A stretch of DNA of 64,000 bases from positions 1 to 64,000 of the forward strand of contig WNNJ02001140.1 of assembly GCA_012934845.2 (NCBI GenBank), in the 5' to 3' direction. The notes beneath the pieces were generated by a model. That model did not search any database and had not been told where the DNA came from. It saw only the letters and a program-made list of their open reading frames with translations. The position numbers and the translations under genes were made by a program. Every line of letters begins with the position of its first letter. Positions within the stretch are counted from its first letter, which is position 1. The DNA is from Pomphorhynchus laevis. Taxonomy: Eukaryota; Acanthocephala; Palaeacanthocephala; Echinorhynchida; Pomphorhynchidae. Shown here in pieces: positions 22,001-30,999 of the stretch.

Positions 22001-24997
22001 ACCATATGCATCGTATTATGAGTATGATGGAACAAACATGGCATGCTACTGTAGCGATATCGATGAATTGCTTGAGTGTATTGGGGTTGTTCATAATTCG
22101 GATGATTGGCGACTTTTCATTGACAGCTCAACACATTGTTTTAAGGCTGTGTTAATTCACAACGAAAATACGTTACCATCAATACCCATATGGTATTCTT
22201 CGATCAACAAAGAACATTACCAATCAGTAAAAATGATTCTGGAACAAATCAATTACAGTAAACACCAGTGGGGTGTATGTGTGGATTTTAAAATGATTGC
22301 AATATTACAAGGAATGCAATCCGGATACACCAAACATCAATGTTTTTTGTGCTTGTAGAATAGTCGAGCGGATGCTAAACTTTACACAACACGAGTGTGA
22401 CCAGCAAGACAAGATATGTCGCCTGGGACGTTTAATGTTACACGTGATTCATTAATTCGAAAAAAAAAGTATTTTTGCCACCACTGCATATAAAATTAGG
22501 ATTGGTAAAGGAATTCATCAAAGCCCTGAAAAATGACAGTCCGTCACTGCTCTACCTGGTGTAAATGTTTCCACGTTTGAGTTTTGTAAAAATTTGAAAT
22601 GGAATCTTTAACGGTCCGCGAATTCGAAAGATGCTTAAGTCCACGAATTTTGAAAATGCAATGAATCCGGAAGAGCACAGAGCTTGGATATCATTTCGAG
22701 AAGTGGTTTGTGGTTTCCTACGAAATAATCGTGCCCACAATTATAGAGAGTTATTAGAAACATTAATAAACTACTTTCGCGATCTTGGGTGCAGAATGAG
22801 TTTGAAAATGCACATGTTTCACGGACACGTTGACTTCTTTAAGGAAAACCTTGGCCAATTTAGTGATAAGCAAGGTGAACGTTTTCATCAGGACATTATG
22901 CGTTTTGAGCGACGCTATCAAGGACGATGGAATGCAGCAATGATGGGCGACGACATTTGGTCAATGATAAGATCATGTCGAGACAATAATAACTCAAATC
23001 GCAAATGTCAAAAGTTTTGTATAAATTGATGCCTTTTAAATTTAAAAATTGAACAATTTTTTACAATCATTTTTCAGGCATAACTATTGTCATTTTCGGA
23101 TTCAGCGTACCCGAATTTGTTATTAACAATGCTTTGATCATAATAAACAAAAAATTTCAAAAAATGTCCGCTAGTGTAATTTATTGTTTAACTTATTTGG
23201 AAAATCTGTGAATTTCTGTAGATAAATTATCTATATTGACTACTCATAAAAGTGCATTTTGCTATTACAATTGAATCGTTAAACGTGACTATACATTTCG
23301 TAGAATATTGCTTATATTGAACTAGAAAGAAACTGATGTAATTTAAGTGGCAAAGTTATCACCTTGTATACACCATGTGTCTTAATTAATTGATCGAAAG
23401 GTTTGTATTCAACTATGAAAATGAATAACTACGTATTTTAAAGCTATGTAACTCTATTCACATTATTAATGAGCGTAAATCATTTAATTTCAATCCACAT
23501 GAAATTTTAATTTTTAATTTTATTATCTACATCAAATCTATTTATAGTTTACAGACATGTTTCAAACGTTCGTAATTCGTTTCCTTTATTTTACATTGAA
23601 TTATCTAAATAATTGTTATTTAAATAATCAGTAATTTATTAATTACTAAATATTTATTGACATTTAATATTTAATTTATTAAAAGTTGCTTATTTATTAA
23701 CAAGTATTTATATTAATTTTACTATCTCCATCAAATCTATTTACATTTGCCAACATTTTTCATACGTTTGTAATTCGTTTTCCTTCTTAATATCGGCTTA
23801 TATAAATACTTGTTATTTGTGCTAATATATACTGAAGCCAAATATCTTCTCTCGGAATGAAAATTAGCATGTTCTTAGACTATTCACTATATTCACACTT
23901 AAATAATGAAATACGATGTAATTATTGATTGTAGTTGTTCAACTTTAGTAATTATAAATTATTTTTACTAACTTATTAGTAAAAATATGTTCTTGTAGGT
24001 TCGTAGTAACATATTTACTTACATGTAAAATATTCAAAAAATGAAAAATTATAAATGATGAATACGTTGTTTAATGATTGAACACCTATAAAACATGCTG
24101 CTCTGTTACATGTAGATTTGGTACATCATAACACAAACCGTGAAATTTTTGGTATTTGGTTTCCTCATTCCATTTAATTATGATTACATAACCCAAGGAA
24201 ATAATTATTAGTACGCAAATGATTAATGATTTATTCTGGAGCCGAATTGTAATAACCAATATCAAACAAATGAAAGCAGTTTCAGAAACTAATTTTAAAA
24301 TGTAACACCAATTTAACGCATTTTAAATTAAAAAAATGCACACTGACATATCAGCAGAACTAATTGAAATTTTTTTATCTAAGTAAATCATAAAAATTTC
24401 TAATTTACTAATTCACCGTAAAAGTTGAATTTTTGAACTATTTGTTGAAAAGGTCGTTGTGGGATGATCGAACTGATACATCGTATATTAAATAATCAAT
24501 TCATAAAAAATTTAAACTTAGAAAAAATCTGAATAATGAAAAATCTTAATAATACAAATCCTAAAGTACATATTTAGTTAAGCGAGATTATCCTGATGTT
24601 TATATCCAATAGGGATTAAACCGCTAATTTCTTTACATCTAGAGAAATCCCAAGATACATAAAACAAATCTTGAAATACGATTTTATAACAACTAAGTGT
24701 GTTTTAACATTTTCAATTTTCAAGCAAAAATATAGTTTTGTAATCTACCTTTTAAACTTTGCGCTTGATATTTCGGATTGGGAGGAAACTACGGCATGAT
24801 GCTTATTTGAAGAAAAAGTAGAGTTTGTGTCTCCGTGTGGAACTATTAAAACAAAGTCCTGTGTACTGGAGTTTGTGGCAGCCATATCCTTTGAAACATC
24901 TTGCCAAGTTGTATAATTGCGAAGCAAGTGACCCTTCGCTAAAATGCTATGATCTTTAGACATGATCAGTTGAATTAAGTAAAATACCTTCAGCCAT
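3204..24997 (-). CDS. Split host gene: predicted 600-residue coiled-coil protein
   Basis: Exons read on the minus strand: 24997-24988, 24953-24749, 18710-18503, 11285-10700, 10654-10599, 4036-3912, 3864-3677 and 3628-3204. Splice phases agree at every junction (K-F-K-R-Q-T across exons 2/3, Y-K-D-M across 3/4, R-R-L-Q across the 47-base intron, N-G-N-L across the 48-base intron), and the total of 1803 bases is exactly 601 codons including stop. This agreement across gaps of 6-7 kb is the main argument for one gene. The protein is polar and low-complexity, rich in Ser, Asn and Asp. It has one strongly charged helical stretch (near residues 360-430, DFEEKLKHKDK to RRLQEQW) and a Ser-rich tail ending TRLAF. 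No catalytic domain or signal peptide is seen. The helix recalls microtubule- or cytoskeleton-associated proteins, but I do not recognise the family. Two start models and two splice models exist (see findings). Confidence 0.65.
4318..4356. repeat. Perfect 16-base-arm palindrome
   Basis: Arms 4318-4333 (AACCTCAGATTAGGTG) and 4341-4356 are exact reverse complements around a 7-base loop. It lies in the 6.5 kb intron of the coiled-coil gene, upstream of the last exons. Confidence 0.8.
5040..5475 (-). mobile_element. PLE 3'-end copy A with pseudoknot motif
   Basis: This is a solo 3' end of the PLE family (sense strand is minus). It has the terminal box matching GACTCAGTTAGCTGAT near 5166-5182, then an AT-rich tail, then the structured motif 5335-5445. 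The motif pairs CTGCTATG (5355-5362) with CATAGCAG (5396-5403), and TTTGGCC (5372-5378) with GGCCAAA (5407-5413), interleaved. No RT coding remains. The stretch 5040-5150 (AATACATAGTTTCAGTATTTC) recurs inverted near 31165-31265 and is part of the same repeat family. Confidence 0.6.
5490..6050 (-). mobile_element. PLE 3'-end copy B
   Basis: This is a second solo copy next to copy A. The motif at 5605-5712 keeps the 8-pair helix CTGCTATG (5622-5629) with CATAGCAG (5663-5670) and the hairpin AAATACAT-GCTAATG-ATGTATTT; the second helix has decayed. Around 5965-6030 lies another version of the AATAATGTC...ATATAGTTTCGGC flank seen at 5050-5100, so the two copies look like a local duplication. Confidence 0.55.
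6361..6660 (+). other. Short GC-richer relic of unknown element
   Basis: Two islands stand out from the AT-rich intron: 6361-6500 (with CTGACGAGGGTTTTCCC, a small hairpin) and 6590-6640 (with GGCTTTAAGCCGAAACG, a hairpin followed by GAAAC). Both vaguely resemble hammerhead-type fragments that accompany retroelements, but neither has a full conserved core. No coding potential is seen. The intron around them (6050-7080) is otherwise featureless. Confidence 0.25.
7080..9130 (+). mobile_element. LINE with restriction-like endonuclease, copy 1 (broken)
   Basis: A non-LTR retrotransposon fragment in an intron of the coiled-coil gene. In order: a piece before the RT (7087-7281, LTSLTLFTNMVLSGEV), the RT (7230-7784) with PIAVGCSLRRLACK, motif A LLKLDIKNAFNTLRRD, motif B IQHGDPFGPLLYSLA and the catalytic box LYLDD, then a decayed middle (7900-8640), and a C-terminal endonuclease piece (8642-9022) with GLDSGDGKRPDRVT and CWDCTCVDTLAPN. 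The PD...WD...E arrangement after the RT fits the restriction-enzyme-like endonuclease of early-branching LINEs (R2/NeSL type) rather than an AP endonuclease. At least three frame changes separate the pieces, and the 5' end and N-terminal zinc finger are missing. The group call is firm; the exact clade is not. Confidence 0.75.
9135..9925. repeat. AT-rich intron with repeated PLE terminal boxes
   Basis: No gene is seen. From 9539 onward the box CAGCTAACTGAGTCTACG or its shortened form TCTACGTATTGTTATAT recurs several times (9541, 9596, 9633, 9808, 9927), as if PLE 3' termini had inserted next to each other or been tandemly copied. An inverted fragment of the CTACTGACA...TTGATTTGTG flank lies at 9730-9790. 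Confidence 0.5.
9925..10190 (-). mobile_element. PLE 3'-end copy E (truncated inside the motif)
   Basis: It carries the terminal box at 9927-9945, the AT-rich tail (ATAATGCTAAATCAAAATTT) and the start of the structured motif (GAGGTCATCAGGA at 10145), and then breaks off. At the break GAGGTCATC is followed by its own inverted repeat GATGACCTC, so the copy ends in a small snap-back. Confidence 0.55.
10599..11285 (-). CDS. Large internal exon(s) of the coiled-coil protein gene
   Basis: The acceptor is TCTTGATTAAAG before 11285. The open stretch DMHENCRVAGE runs for about 200 residues with Ser/Asn-rich linkers and a short helical segment (MSRDELIEAMNTLRCVYTRK). Near the 3' end there is an acceptor TTGTTTTCAG before 10654. 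A 45-base intron (10699-10655) keeps the frame SPSPRDVAMFIPLDQYGD and ends at donor GTTAGT (10598), joining exon DFEEK in phase 0. Alternatives are a 31-base intron from a perfect GTAAGT donor (10685-10655), or no intron at all. Confidence 0.55.
11800..12425 (-). mobile_element. PLE 3' end copy C with RT C-terminal remnant
   Basis: On the minus strand, about 220 bases of the RT C-terminus (12420-12200, matching the end of the RT reading at 52483) are followed by the structured motif (12036-12135) and the tail ending in the terminal box at 11803-11819. Motif helices: CTGCTATG (12055-12062) with CATAGCAG (12097-12104), and CCCC (12077-12080) with GGGG (12106-12109). It is nearly identical to copy D at 52.3 kb, so it is the same recent family, 5'-truncated. 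Confidence 0.65.
12430..14300. other. AT-rich intron, nothing recognised
   Basis: About 1.9 kb of intron in the coiled-coil gene. It contains only AT-rich low-complexity sequence and a few short simple repeats (TAATATTA, ATAATATT types). No open frame, RNA gene or known element was seen on either strand. Confidence 0.6.
14302..14857. repeat. Near-exact 279-base tandem duplication rich in TATCTAT palindromes
   Basis: Copy 1 starts at 14302 and copy 2 at 14581 (TAAAATATAAATTCATCAT). They run in parallel without visible differences to about 14850. Inside each copy are nested inverted repeats of ATTATCTATTA type, able to form long hairpins. Exact identity means a very recent duplication, or an assembly duplication. 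Confidence 0.8.
15130..18230 (-). mobile_element. LINE with restriction-like endonuclease, copy 2 (broken)
   Basis: Order on the minus strand: an N-terminal Cys/His finger (around 18110-18000, CSACLRYFIPTASGLTRQH, then C), a charged linker (17749-17438), pre-RT (17230-16970), RT motif A LDFRTAYNEVSRSAMLE (about 16770-16720), the catalytic box AWYLDDCFLSGD (16541-16500), the thumb and a Cys/His cluster (CGCGMNIDSSGLHGIDC at about 15725-15670), and the endonuclease end with WKDGKLLLWDFNCVN (about 15520-15475). It belongs to the same broad group as copy 1, but the proteins are far apart, so it is a separate family. A TTATTACCATTA-type simple stretch at 16836-16890 lies just ahead of RT motif A. 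Several stops and frame changes are present; it is not active. Confidence 0.75.
18503..18710 (-). CDS. Internal exon of the coiled-coil protein gene
   Basis: The acceptor is TATATTCAG before 18710 and the donor is AAG|GTCAGT at 18503. The exon (208 bases, phase 2 to 0) reads QTIKPNPKANLDQNK to PTDSEIDSIYK. It contains Cys-Asp-Cys and an acidic stretch SERENWLENE. It lies just outside the 5' side of the minus-strand LINE at 15.1-18.2 kb. Confidence 0.6.
19895..19987. repeat. Perfect palindrome with 44-base arms and 5-base loop
   Basis: Arm 19895-19938 and arm 19944-19987 are exact reverse complements, with loop ATCAA (19939-19943). The sequence at the arm ends is TTTTCTAGTTATT. There are no mismatches in 44 pairs. 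Confidence 0.9.
20168..20351. mobile_element. Fold-back MITE, about 82-base terminal inverted repeats
   Basis: Left arm 20168-20249 and right arm 20270-20351 match with about ten differences. The termini read ATTTTTTAATTCCCAGGAAC and its inverted counterpart. There is no coding capacity and only about 20 bases between the arms. It is probably a non-autonomous DNA transposon; the flanking AT sequence hides any target-site duplication. Confidence 0.75.
21348..23029 (+). pseudogene. Decayed multicopy transposase-like gene
   Basis: An acceptor-like TTCTGTTTTCAG sits directly before the ATG at 21348. The reading matches a large protein family that I remember as highly duplicated in arthropods and cnidarians and usually left unnamed. 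Landmarks: a Cys-rich N-terminus (CYICGVYIS...CGTC), LGDQDKSWAPH-like text here as IGDQDKSWAPHCYCGTC, the second finger NCYFCSVNV, WRLFIDSSTHCFKAVL, GYTKHQCFLCL, and the C-terminal block KQGERFHQDIMRFERRYQG. The spacing of acidic residues and the Cys pair after the second one suggests a transposase-type nuclease origin, but that is inference. Frame changes or stops occur near 21590, 21610, 21847, 21913 and 22358 and repeatedly between 22400 and 22600, so the copy is dead. It lies in an intron of the coiled-coil gene, in the opposite orientation. Confidence 0.7.
23040..24740. other. AT-rich intron, nothing recognised
   Basis: No open frame longer than about 50 codons with protein-like composition is seen. 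A weak internal duplication exists between about 23505-23600 and 23715-23800 (TTTATTATCTACATCAAATC against TTTTACTATCTCCATCAAAT, each followed by ...CATTTGTAATTCG-like text). Confidence 0.5.
24749..24997 (-). CDS. First coding exons of the coiled-coil protein gene
   Basis: Model 1: ATGGCTGAAG (24997-24988), a 34-base intron GTATTT...TCTAAAG, then the exon 24953-24749, giving MAEDHSILAKG. Model 2: no intron, and translation starts at the in-frame ATG at 24963 (MSKDHSILAKG). Both give the same downstream frame. The exon ends AAAAG|GTAGAT at phase 2. The exon frame is closed by a stop just upstream of 24997, so this is probably the true amino terminus. The segment is hydrophilic, with Ser-rich runs such as STFSSNKHHAVVSS. 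Confidence 0.6.
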
Positions 24998-24999
24998 TT

Positions 25000-26155
25000 C
25001 AATACGCCTTTTCAATCGTCTTATAATCGCTTTTTATAAAGCGAGTTTTGATATTATCAAAAAAGTCACTATTTCAAACGTTTAAAATGTAGTGAACTAC
25101 CTAAAACATATCTGGTTTTAGCTGTGCTTCTAAAGATGAGTCATTACAGTAACTACATTTCAAAGTGTACACTGTCTTGGCATACACAGATATATAGCAA
25201 ATATCATCACATTTTGCATTCGTCGTTGTTACGTGCCTTGTGTGAATGTTCAAACATAAATGAAAACACATTTACTTGTCGTAGAATAATATACGTTTTC
25301 ATTGGAAAAAACATACCTTCTTCCTTCTTGACAACTCACGGTGTCAGACACAATATATTTCCCATCACTACTTAAATAAATTACTAAGATAGACTGCATA
25401 TTTCATCTGTTTGGTTTAACTAACACAATAAAACTTTAATTTTCATAAAATGCAGTGGCAAAAAGTGATGTGGAACTGTAATTTAGAAGATAATTAATTT
25501 CAACAGGTACTCTGCCTTGCAGCATACTTATCAGATGTTAGTAATTTAACAATTATTTAATGTATATTTATTAACAATTATTAACGATTGCGATAAGAAC
25601 TAATTTAGTGAACTCAATTTTTCCATGACGTTAATTAAATGGCTTGTATTTGCTTGCTAAAATCGATAGTTGAATTACATCTTGCGATCTGCTTTAGATA
25701 CATAAACATTTAATTTTAAACGCAATTTAAAATCATTGTTTAATAATTACAAATAAGAACGAAGAACTGCACGGTCAAAATTAAATAATATTACATAATT
25801 TATAAAATTATTAATTTAATTATTATTATTTTTTATTAAATTATTTATTTATATGAAATTATCAATTATTAATAAAGTTATATGAAGTAAAGATCCTCAA
25901 TAAAATCCGAGTCTTATAATTTTATACAAAATAAGGCTTGTCTATTTCAAGTCTCCAGTTCATTTGCTATTTCAGTAGATTTTTTCAGCTAAAGTAAACC
26001 GAATCGTAAATTGCGACCTCTAAAGCCGTAGCTTTAATAAAATTGTTAGCCAAAAACCGTTTCTGAGAACTATACAATTAAACAATACAATTATAAAGGA
26101 ATTTATTTCCATCGTAATTCATCATATGGGTGTAAAATACTGAATTTAAGTAAAT
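25000..26155. promoter_or_regulatory. Upstream region of the coiled-coil gene
   Basis: This is the region 5' of the minus-strand start codon at 24997 (or 24963). It should hold the promoter and first untranslated sequence. There is no clear TATA box that can be singled out, because the DNA is AT-rich throughout. The plus-strand open stretch at 25124-25375 has no recognisable features and is probably chance. Placement as promoter is inference from the gene model only. Confidence 0.3.
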
Positions 26156-26159
26156 TTAT

Positions 26160-26197
26160 AATCACGGATCTGCTGGATATGCAGCAAATCTGTGATT
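26160..26197. repeat. Hairpin with 16-base imperfect arms
   Basis: AATCACGGATCTGCTG pairs with CAGCAAATCTGTGATT around a 6-base loop, with a few mismatches. It lies about 100 bases upstream of a plus-strand PLE tail. Its function is unknown. Confidence 0.6.
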
Positions 26198-26287
26198 TGG
26201 AATTAATTAATACATCTTGGGATGTTATTGGAAGAATATGGGATTGTTTTCTGTGAGCAGTGCTAAATCGTAAATATGATCATGATT

Positions 26288-26517
26288 TTGGGTCGTCTGT
26301 TATTTATTAGTCAATTCATAAAAATTGATTTTTATTTTAATTTTCATAAAAATGACTTATATTTTAATTTGAAAAAAATTAATTTTAATTGAAAAATTTT
26401 CAATTTTTTATTTTTACTTGATATAAATTATAAAAATCTTATAACAATTATTTATTTTATTATCTAATTATTAAATTTTGATTTAGCATTATTATGCTTT
26501 ATTTATTTTATAATTAT
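26288..26517 (+). mobile_element. PLE 3' tail, plus orientation, cut by a LINE
   Basis: The run GTCTGTTATTTATTAGTCAA ... TTTTGATTTAGCATTATTAT ... TTATTTTATAATTAT is the reverse complement of the tails of PLE copies C and D. The match stops at 26517, where the L2-type LINE 3' end begins. The missing terminal box may be the one at 31012-31032 (TAGACTCGGTTAGCTGATTT), on the far side of the LINE. Confidence 0.6.
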
Positions 26518-29500
26518 GAAGAAGAAAAGGTTTTTTAAGTGCAAATGTGACTATCAGTCACTTACAAGCCCACTAAAATGACAAAAAATTATAAATTAGG
26601 ATTCCGTAGAAATGAAAATAATTTTTTTTAATTGTACATATGAAGATGATGCAGCAACATTTAAGGGAAGATTGTTCCACTGTTTACGCCCTGCAATCGA
26701 TTATGATCGACGCGCGGTGAGCGAAAAATGACGTGGAACATATAATCTTGATCTTGTAGAATGACTGCGAAGCGAAATAGAAGTTGTGGATTTACTGGAT
26801 AATGTAGGTAAGATGAGCTGTGAAGGGGCGTTGGCATTTATGATATTTCACATAAAGCATGCTAGTTTAAACCTTATGCGGTTCGTGATGTCTAGTCAAG
26901 ACAGCGAATTAGAATAACGCGATATGTGATCAAATTTCCTTAAGCGAAAAATAACTCTAACGGCCGAATATAGAATACTTTACAAATATTAGAGCGATGA
27001 TTTCGGGTAATTAATAAGAAGACTGACAGAATAATCAAGTTTGAAAATCAGAATAGAATTCACGAATTTCACCGTAGTGAGAGTATCGAGATTATGTCTT
27101 ACTTGCCCAATGTCCCTCAAGATAAGAAAATAGCATTGCGCTTTGTGTCTGATGAAAGGAAGAAATGACAAGTGGGAATCAAATGAAATTCCGAGAATTG
27201 TCATAGAAGTGACTACCGGTAAAGTATAGTCAGAAATTTTTATTGAAATGTTCGGATCAGACAAAGAGTGAAGTGTTATCCACATAAGGGTAGATTTCTT
27301 CGTATTGATTACTAAACGTAATGACGTCAAATGTCTACAAAGAGGATGTAGACAATCATAAGCAATGTCTGCAAGGTCATTAACGGAAGAAGGATCACAG
27401 TCTGCATACAGCACGATGTCGTCTGCATATTGAATTAAATGAAAACCATAAGGAGAGGCTATATATGTAAGGTCGCCAAGAAGAAGTGCGAATAGTAGAG
27501 GTCCAAGAACAGAACCTTGAGGTACGCCGTGAATGATTTGATAAGTAAATGAGAAAGTTGAATTAGATTCAACACTAAAAGATCTACCAGTTAGATATGA
27601 TTGTAACCATTTGATAACACTAGATGAGAAACCGTATCAGTCGAAGACATGTAAGGAGAATTTGATGGTCAACGACATCAAAGGCTAAAGCTAAATCAAG
27701 CGCTATAATAAGACCAATGCGACTCTTATCAATGGCGACAAGTAAATGGTCAAAAATTTGAGTGCATGCAGTGAGGGTTGAATGATGTTTACGATAAGCA
27801 GATTTAGAAGAAGGAAACAGGTTATTTACCTTCAGATAGTTACTTATTTGATGTAAGATTATACGATCAAAAAGTTTGGAGATTGTCGGTAGGTGAGAAA
27901 TTGGTCTGTACGAAAAAGAAATCATGGGATCAAGAGATGATCGCTTTACAAGTGGACGTATAATGGCAACTTTAAAGGAATCAGGATACTTCGAATACCG
28001 AATTGACGAATTGAAAAGATTACACAAATAAGGTAGAAGTGTGTGGATGCAAGATTTCAACACATAAGTTGGGATAATATCTCGGATAAATGTCGTGTTT
28101 GATAACTGCGTTAGTGCAATTAATATTTGCTGAGGATGTATAAGCGTAAAGTAGACAAGTTTCGGCAAATGATGATTCACGACAGAAGAAAAGTCGTCAT
28201 TAATGGAAGCAAGAGTGGAAATGTTTGCAGTAAGCTTATCACGAAGGTATTCAGCATAAATGCAAGGAGACAGTGTTGATTTCGGATATGAAAGTCCAAG
28301 TAAGTTTTTAATGGAAGACCACAAATTGCGTGGAGAAGAAGGAGATTCAATTTTTGCTCGCCAGTAAGCAAGTGATTTATGTTTCAAGAGCTCACAGTAT
28401 CGTTTACGAGCATCTTTGAAAGATAATCTGGCTGTACCTGCCAAAGAAACATTTCTTCGATGTGTTCTAAGATACAGGTGATGACAACGACGCAGTAAAC
28501 GTTTGGCAGTGACACATTCACAATCAAACCAAGGAGCTTGATGAGAACGTCGTGGAACAAAAACCCTTAAAGTAATATTTTATCAAGAATTTGGGTAATG
28601 CATGATTCAAAGTTATTCGCAAGAATACTTACAGATGATGAAGGAGACAAATCTAAAGAGCTTACTAGATAATTTTGAAATAGCGCTAAATCAAGAAGTT
28701 TCCAAAATCGATGAGAGCGAGATGTAGAGGGAAAATCGGAGAAAGGAATGTGATTGTAAGGAAAGAAGAAAATGATCAGAAATACCAGTATCAAGCACGA
28801 TGGCACGTGATTTGATATGCGAGGAAGTTCGCAAAAAGAAACCATCTATGGTTCCTCCCAGAATATGTGTAGCATCAGTGTGTTGATAAACGAATCCGAG
28901 ATCATCAATTATTGGAAAAACGACGTGCTGCGTTTCGCGAGGTTGGGCATTTAATATGAATGTTAAAATCATCGAGAAGGATTATTGGGTCAGGTGCATC
29001 AATGTTTAAGAGGAGATCGTAAAATTCGTCGAAAAAAGTGTTGCTCGGACTAATGGAACCAGGACGATATAGTAAGATGAGGTTGTAACGATCATTAAGA
29101 TTAGATGCTGAGAAATACATTAGCTCAAAAGACGTAGGTTCAATGGGAATGTCGTGGATGGCGAGCGGAACAGTGGGTAATGCGAAACATACAATACAGC
29201 CATATTTGATTGATGTTGAATACTCCGAACGCGGACAATCAATAACATTTAAATTTAGTGAGGGTAGACGACGGATGCACAGATCATCTAGGGAATGCCA
29301 TGATTCTGTAATACACAAGAGCAAAAGGTGGTTTTCGTCAAAAATGTGCAGAGCAAGATCAACTTTGTTACGTAAAGAGTGAATGTTTATTAGTCCAAAC
29401 AATACTGACGATGTGGGAAAAGATAAAGGAGAATTGACGCTTGTTTGATGTTCGATAACACCACTATCCAGTCATATGGCAAGATCTGTATTTCTAGGAT

Positions 29501-30780
29501 GCCGATCGTTACGCCCCAGTATCCCAGGGTTTGGATCAGATACAGGTGTTGTCTCTGCACCTGCGACTGTAAGCTTATCCTTGTTTAAAGTGATTACGGA
29601 GCAATTATTTAAACTAGTGGAATTTGATAATTGAATGACTCTATTGTTGCGAGTGCAAAATTATTTGTTCGGTTCGGCAATTCTCCTCTCTCTGAGTTGG
29701 TTCACCAGAAGGTTCTTAATCTCGCGTTCTGCAAGAGAAAAGTCAGGCATGATGTAGCCTCTACCGTATCAAGCAGTATGTCGTAATTTCGGAGCTAAAG
29801 AAAGGATGTAATCACTAAATGACGGACTAGAAGTAAAAGAGACAGCTAAAGTGGGATATCAGAGCGCTTAGCAGGAAATCGACGAATTTGAAATTGTCAA
29901 AAATTCGGATTTGGACAACCTATCTCTTGAAAAAGCTTTAAGATTTCTGTATGATCATACTAAATAGGAAAGTTCTTTATGATTATTGTTGAGGAGCGTT
30001 TACTTTCCTTTTCAATAGAACGCAAGATTTGTAAGCTGGAAGCATTTTTGTTCTCGTTGCTTGTAGTAGCTAATACTGTCCGTACAATTTCTCTACGAAC
30101 CTTCCCACTCACTACTTCACTCCATGGGGGTCCATCATGCATATCACTAGATTAAGCCGGGAAGATTGTAAGTTTTGAGCTTGAGAATTACACGGTGGTG
30201 AAGCATTTATCTGTCGTTTGATTTCAGTCAGCTCACTCTCAAGAGAGCTGACTAACTCTGATTGTGCGGCTATATGTTTGGCAGCACAATAACCACAATA
30301 GAAATCACGGAGAAAGAATTCACGTGATAGTTGAACTGGAGTTTTCACAGCAGAATATACGTTGCAATCTGGAGCTGTACATTTTAATTCAAAGGACACT
30401 TGCTCATTGATATTGGTATGACGTGCGCAGCTGCAGTTTGACTGTGTTGAACCTGATCAGCTTATGATAAAGATCCATAGAAGGCGTCCTTTCCAACTGA
30501 CGGAATACGATTTGCACATTTTGGTGCCGAACAATAAATACACTGCACGCCGTTCTTTGCACAAGCACAACTTCTGCACACCTATGCCGGACAATTGCAA
30601 CCACAACATCGAGTTGATATTTGTCGAATTGATTGATCGTCTTGCAATTGATTGATCGTCTTGATTGAATCTTGATTGAATCGTCTTGATTGATTGTTGT
30701 ACTGCGCTGTGTACAACACTCTTGTTGATAATATTGTATGTATATCAGATTGTAAGTAGTTACTGATCAAGAATATTTAA
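26518..30780 (-). mobile_element. L2/CR1-type LINE, copy 1 (near full length, broken)
   Basis: Order on the minus strand: ORF1 region (30399-29960), AP endonuclease (29402-28905 and part of 28972-28567), RT (28444-27420), thumb and C-terminal region (27414-26990, decayed to about 26640) and a short 3' end. Endonuclease landmarks: INIHSLRNKVDLALHIF, ITESWH and DDFNIH (28997-29010 region). RT landmarks: SYRPISHLPTISKLFDRI, SAYRKHHSTLTACTQ, IALDLALAFDVVDHQILL, GVPQGSVLGPLLF and YADDIVLYADCD. These are typical of the L2/CR1 group. The copy has several frame changes (for instance near 27620, 28567 and 28905). The ORF1 N-terminus has a Cys cluster (CGYCAAKH) followed by a short coiled coil (ESELTEIKRQI). 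Confidence 0.8.
29960..30399 (-). pseudogene. ORF1 remnant of L2-type LINE copy 1
   Basis: The reading 30399-30112 starts MSFELKCTAPDCNVYSAVK, has a Cys/His cluster CxxC...CxxC-x-x-x-H (CTAPDC, CGYCAAKH) and then a heptad-like stretch ESELTEIKRQI. The overlapping frame 30142-29960 continues with PWSEVVSGKVRR and ESKRSSTIIIKNFP, the usual start of the RNA-binding part of LINE ORF1. One frame change joins the two. It probably encoded the RNA-binding partner protein of the element. Confidence 0.55.
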
Positions 30781-30999
30781 ACTCAATATTATAAAATATT
30801 GAGTTCCATTAATATTTAAACTCAATATTATAAAATATTTTAGGGTTGGATTAAACTCAATATTATAAAATTTAACACAATATTATACAATAAAACAAAA
30901 TAATATACAATAAAAACAATATATTAATTGAAGTAGTTGTTATCTTTCTCGATTGCATAAGTAGTGTATGTATATTATATCTCAAATGTATGTATATTA

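Noticed and set aside
25124-25375. Plus-strand open frame upstream of the coiled-coil gene
   Set aside because: There is no domain, no signal peptide and no neighbouring exon with matching phase. Composition fits a chance opening.
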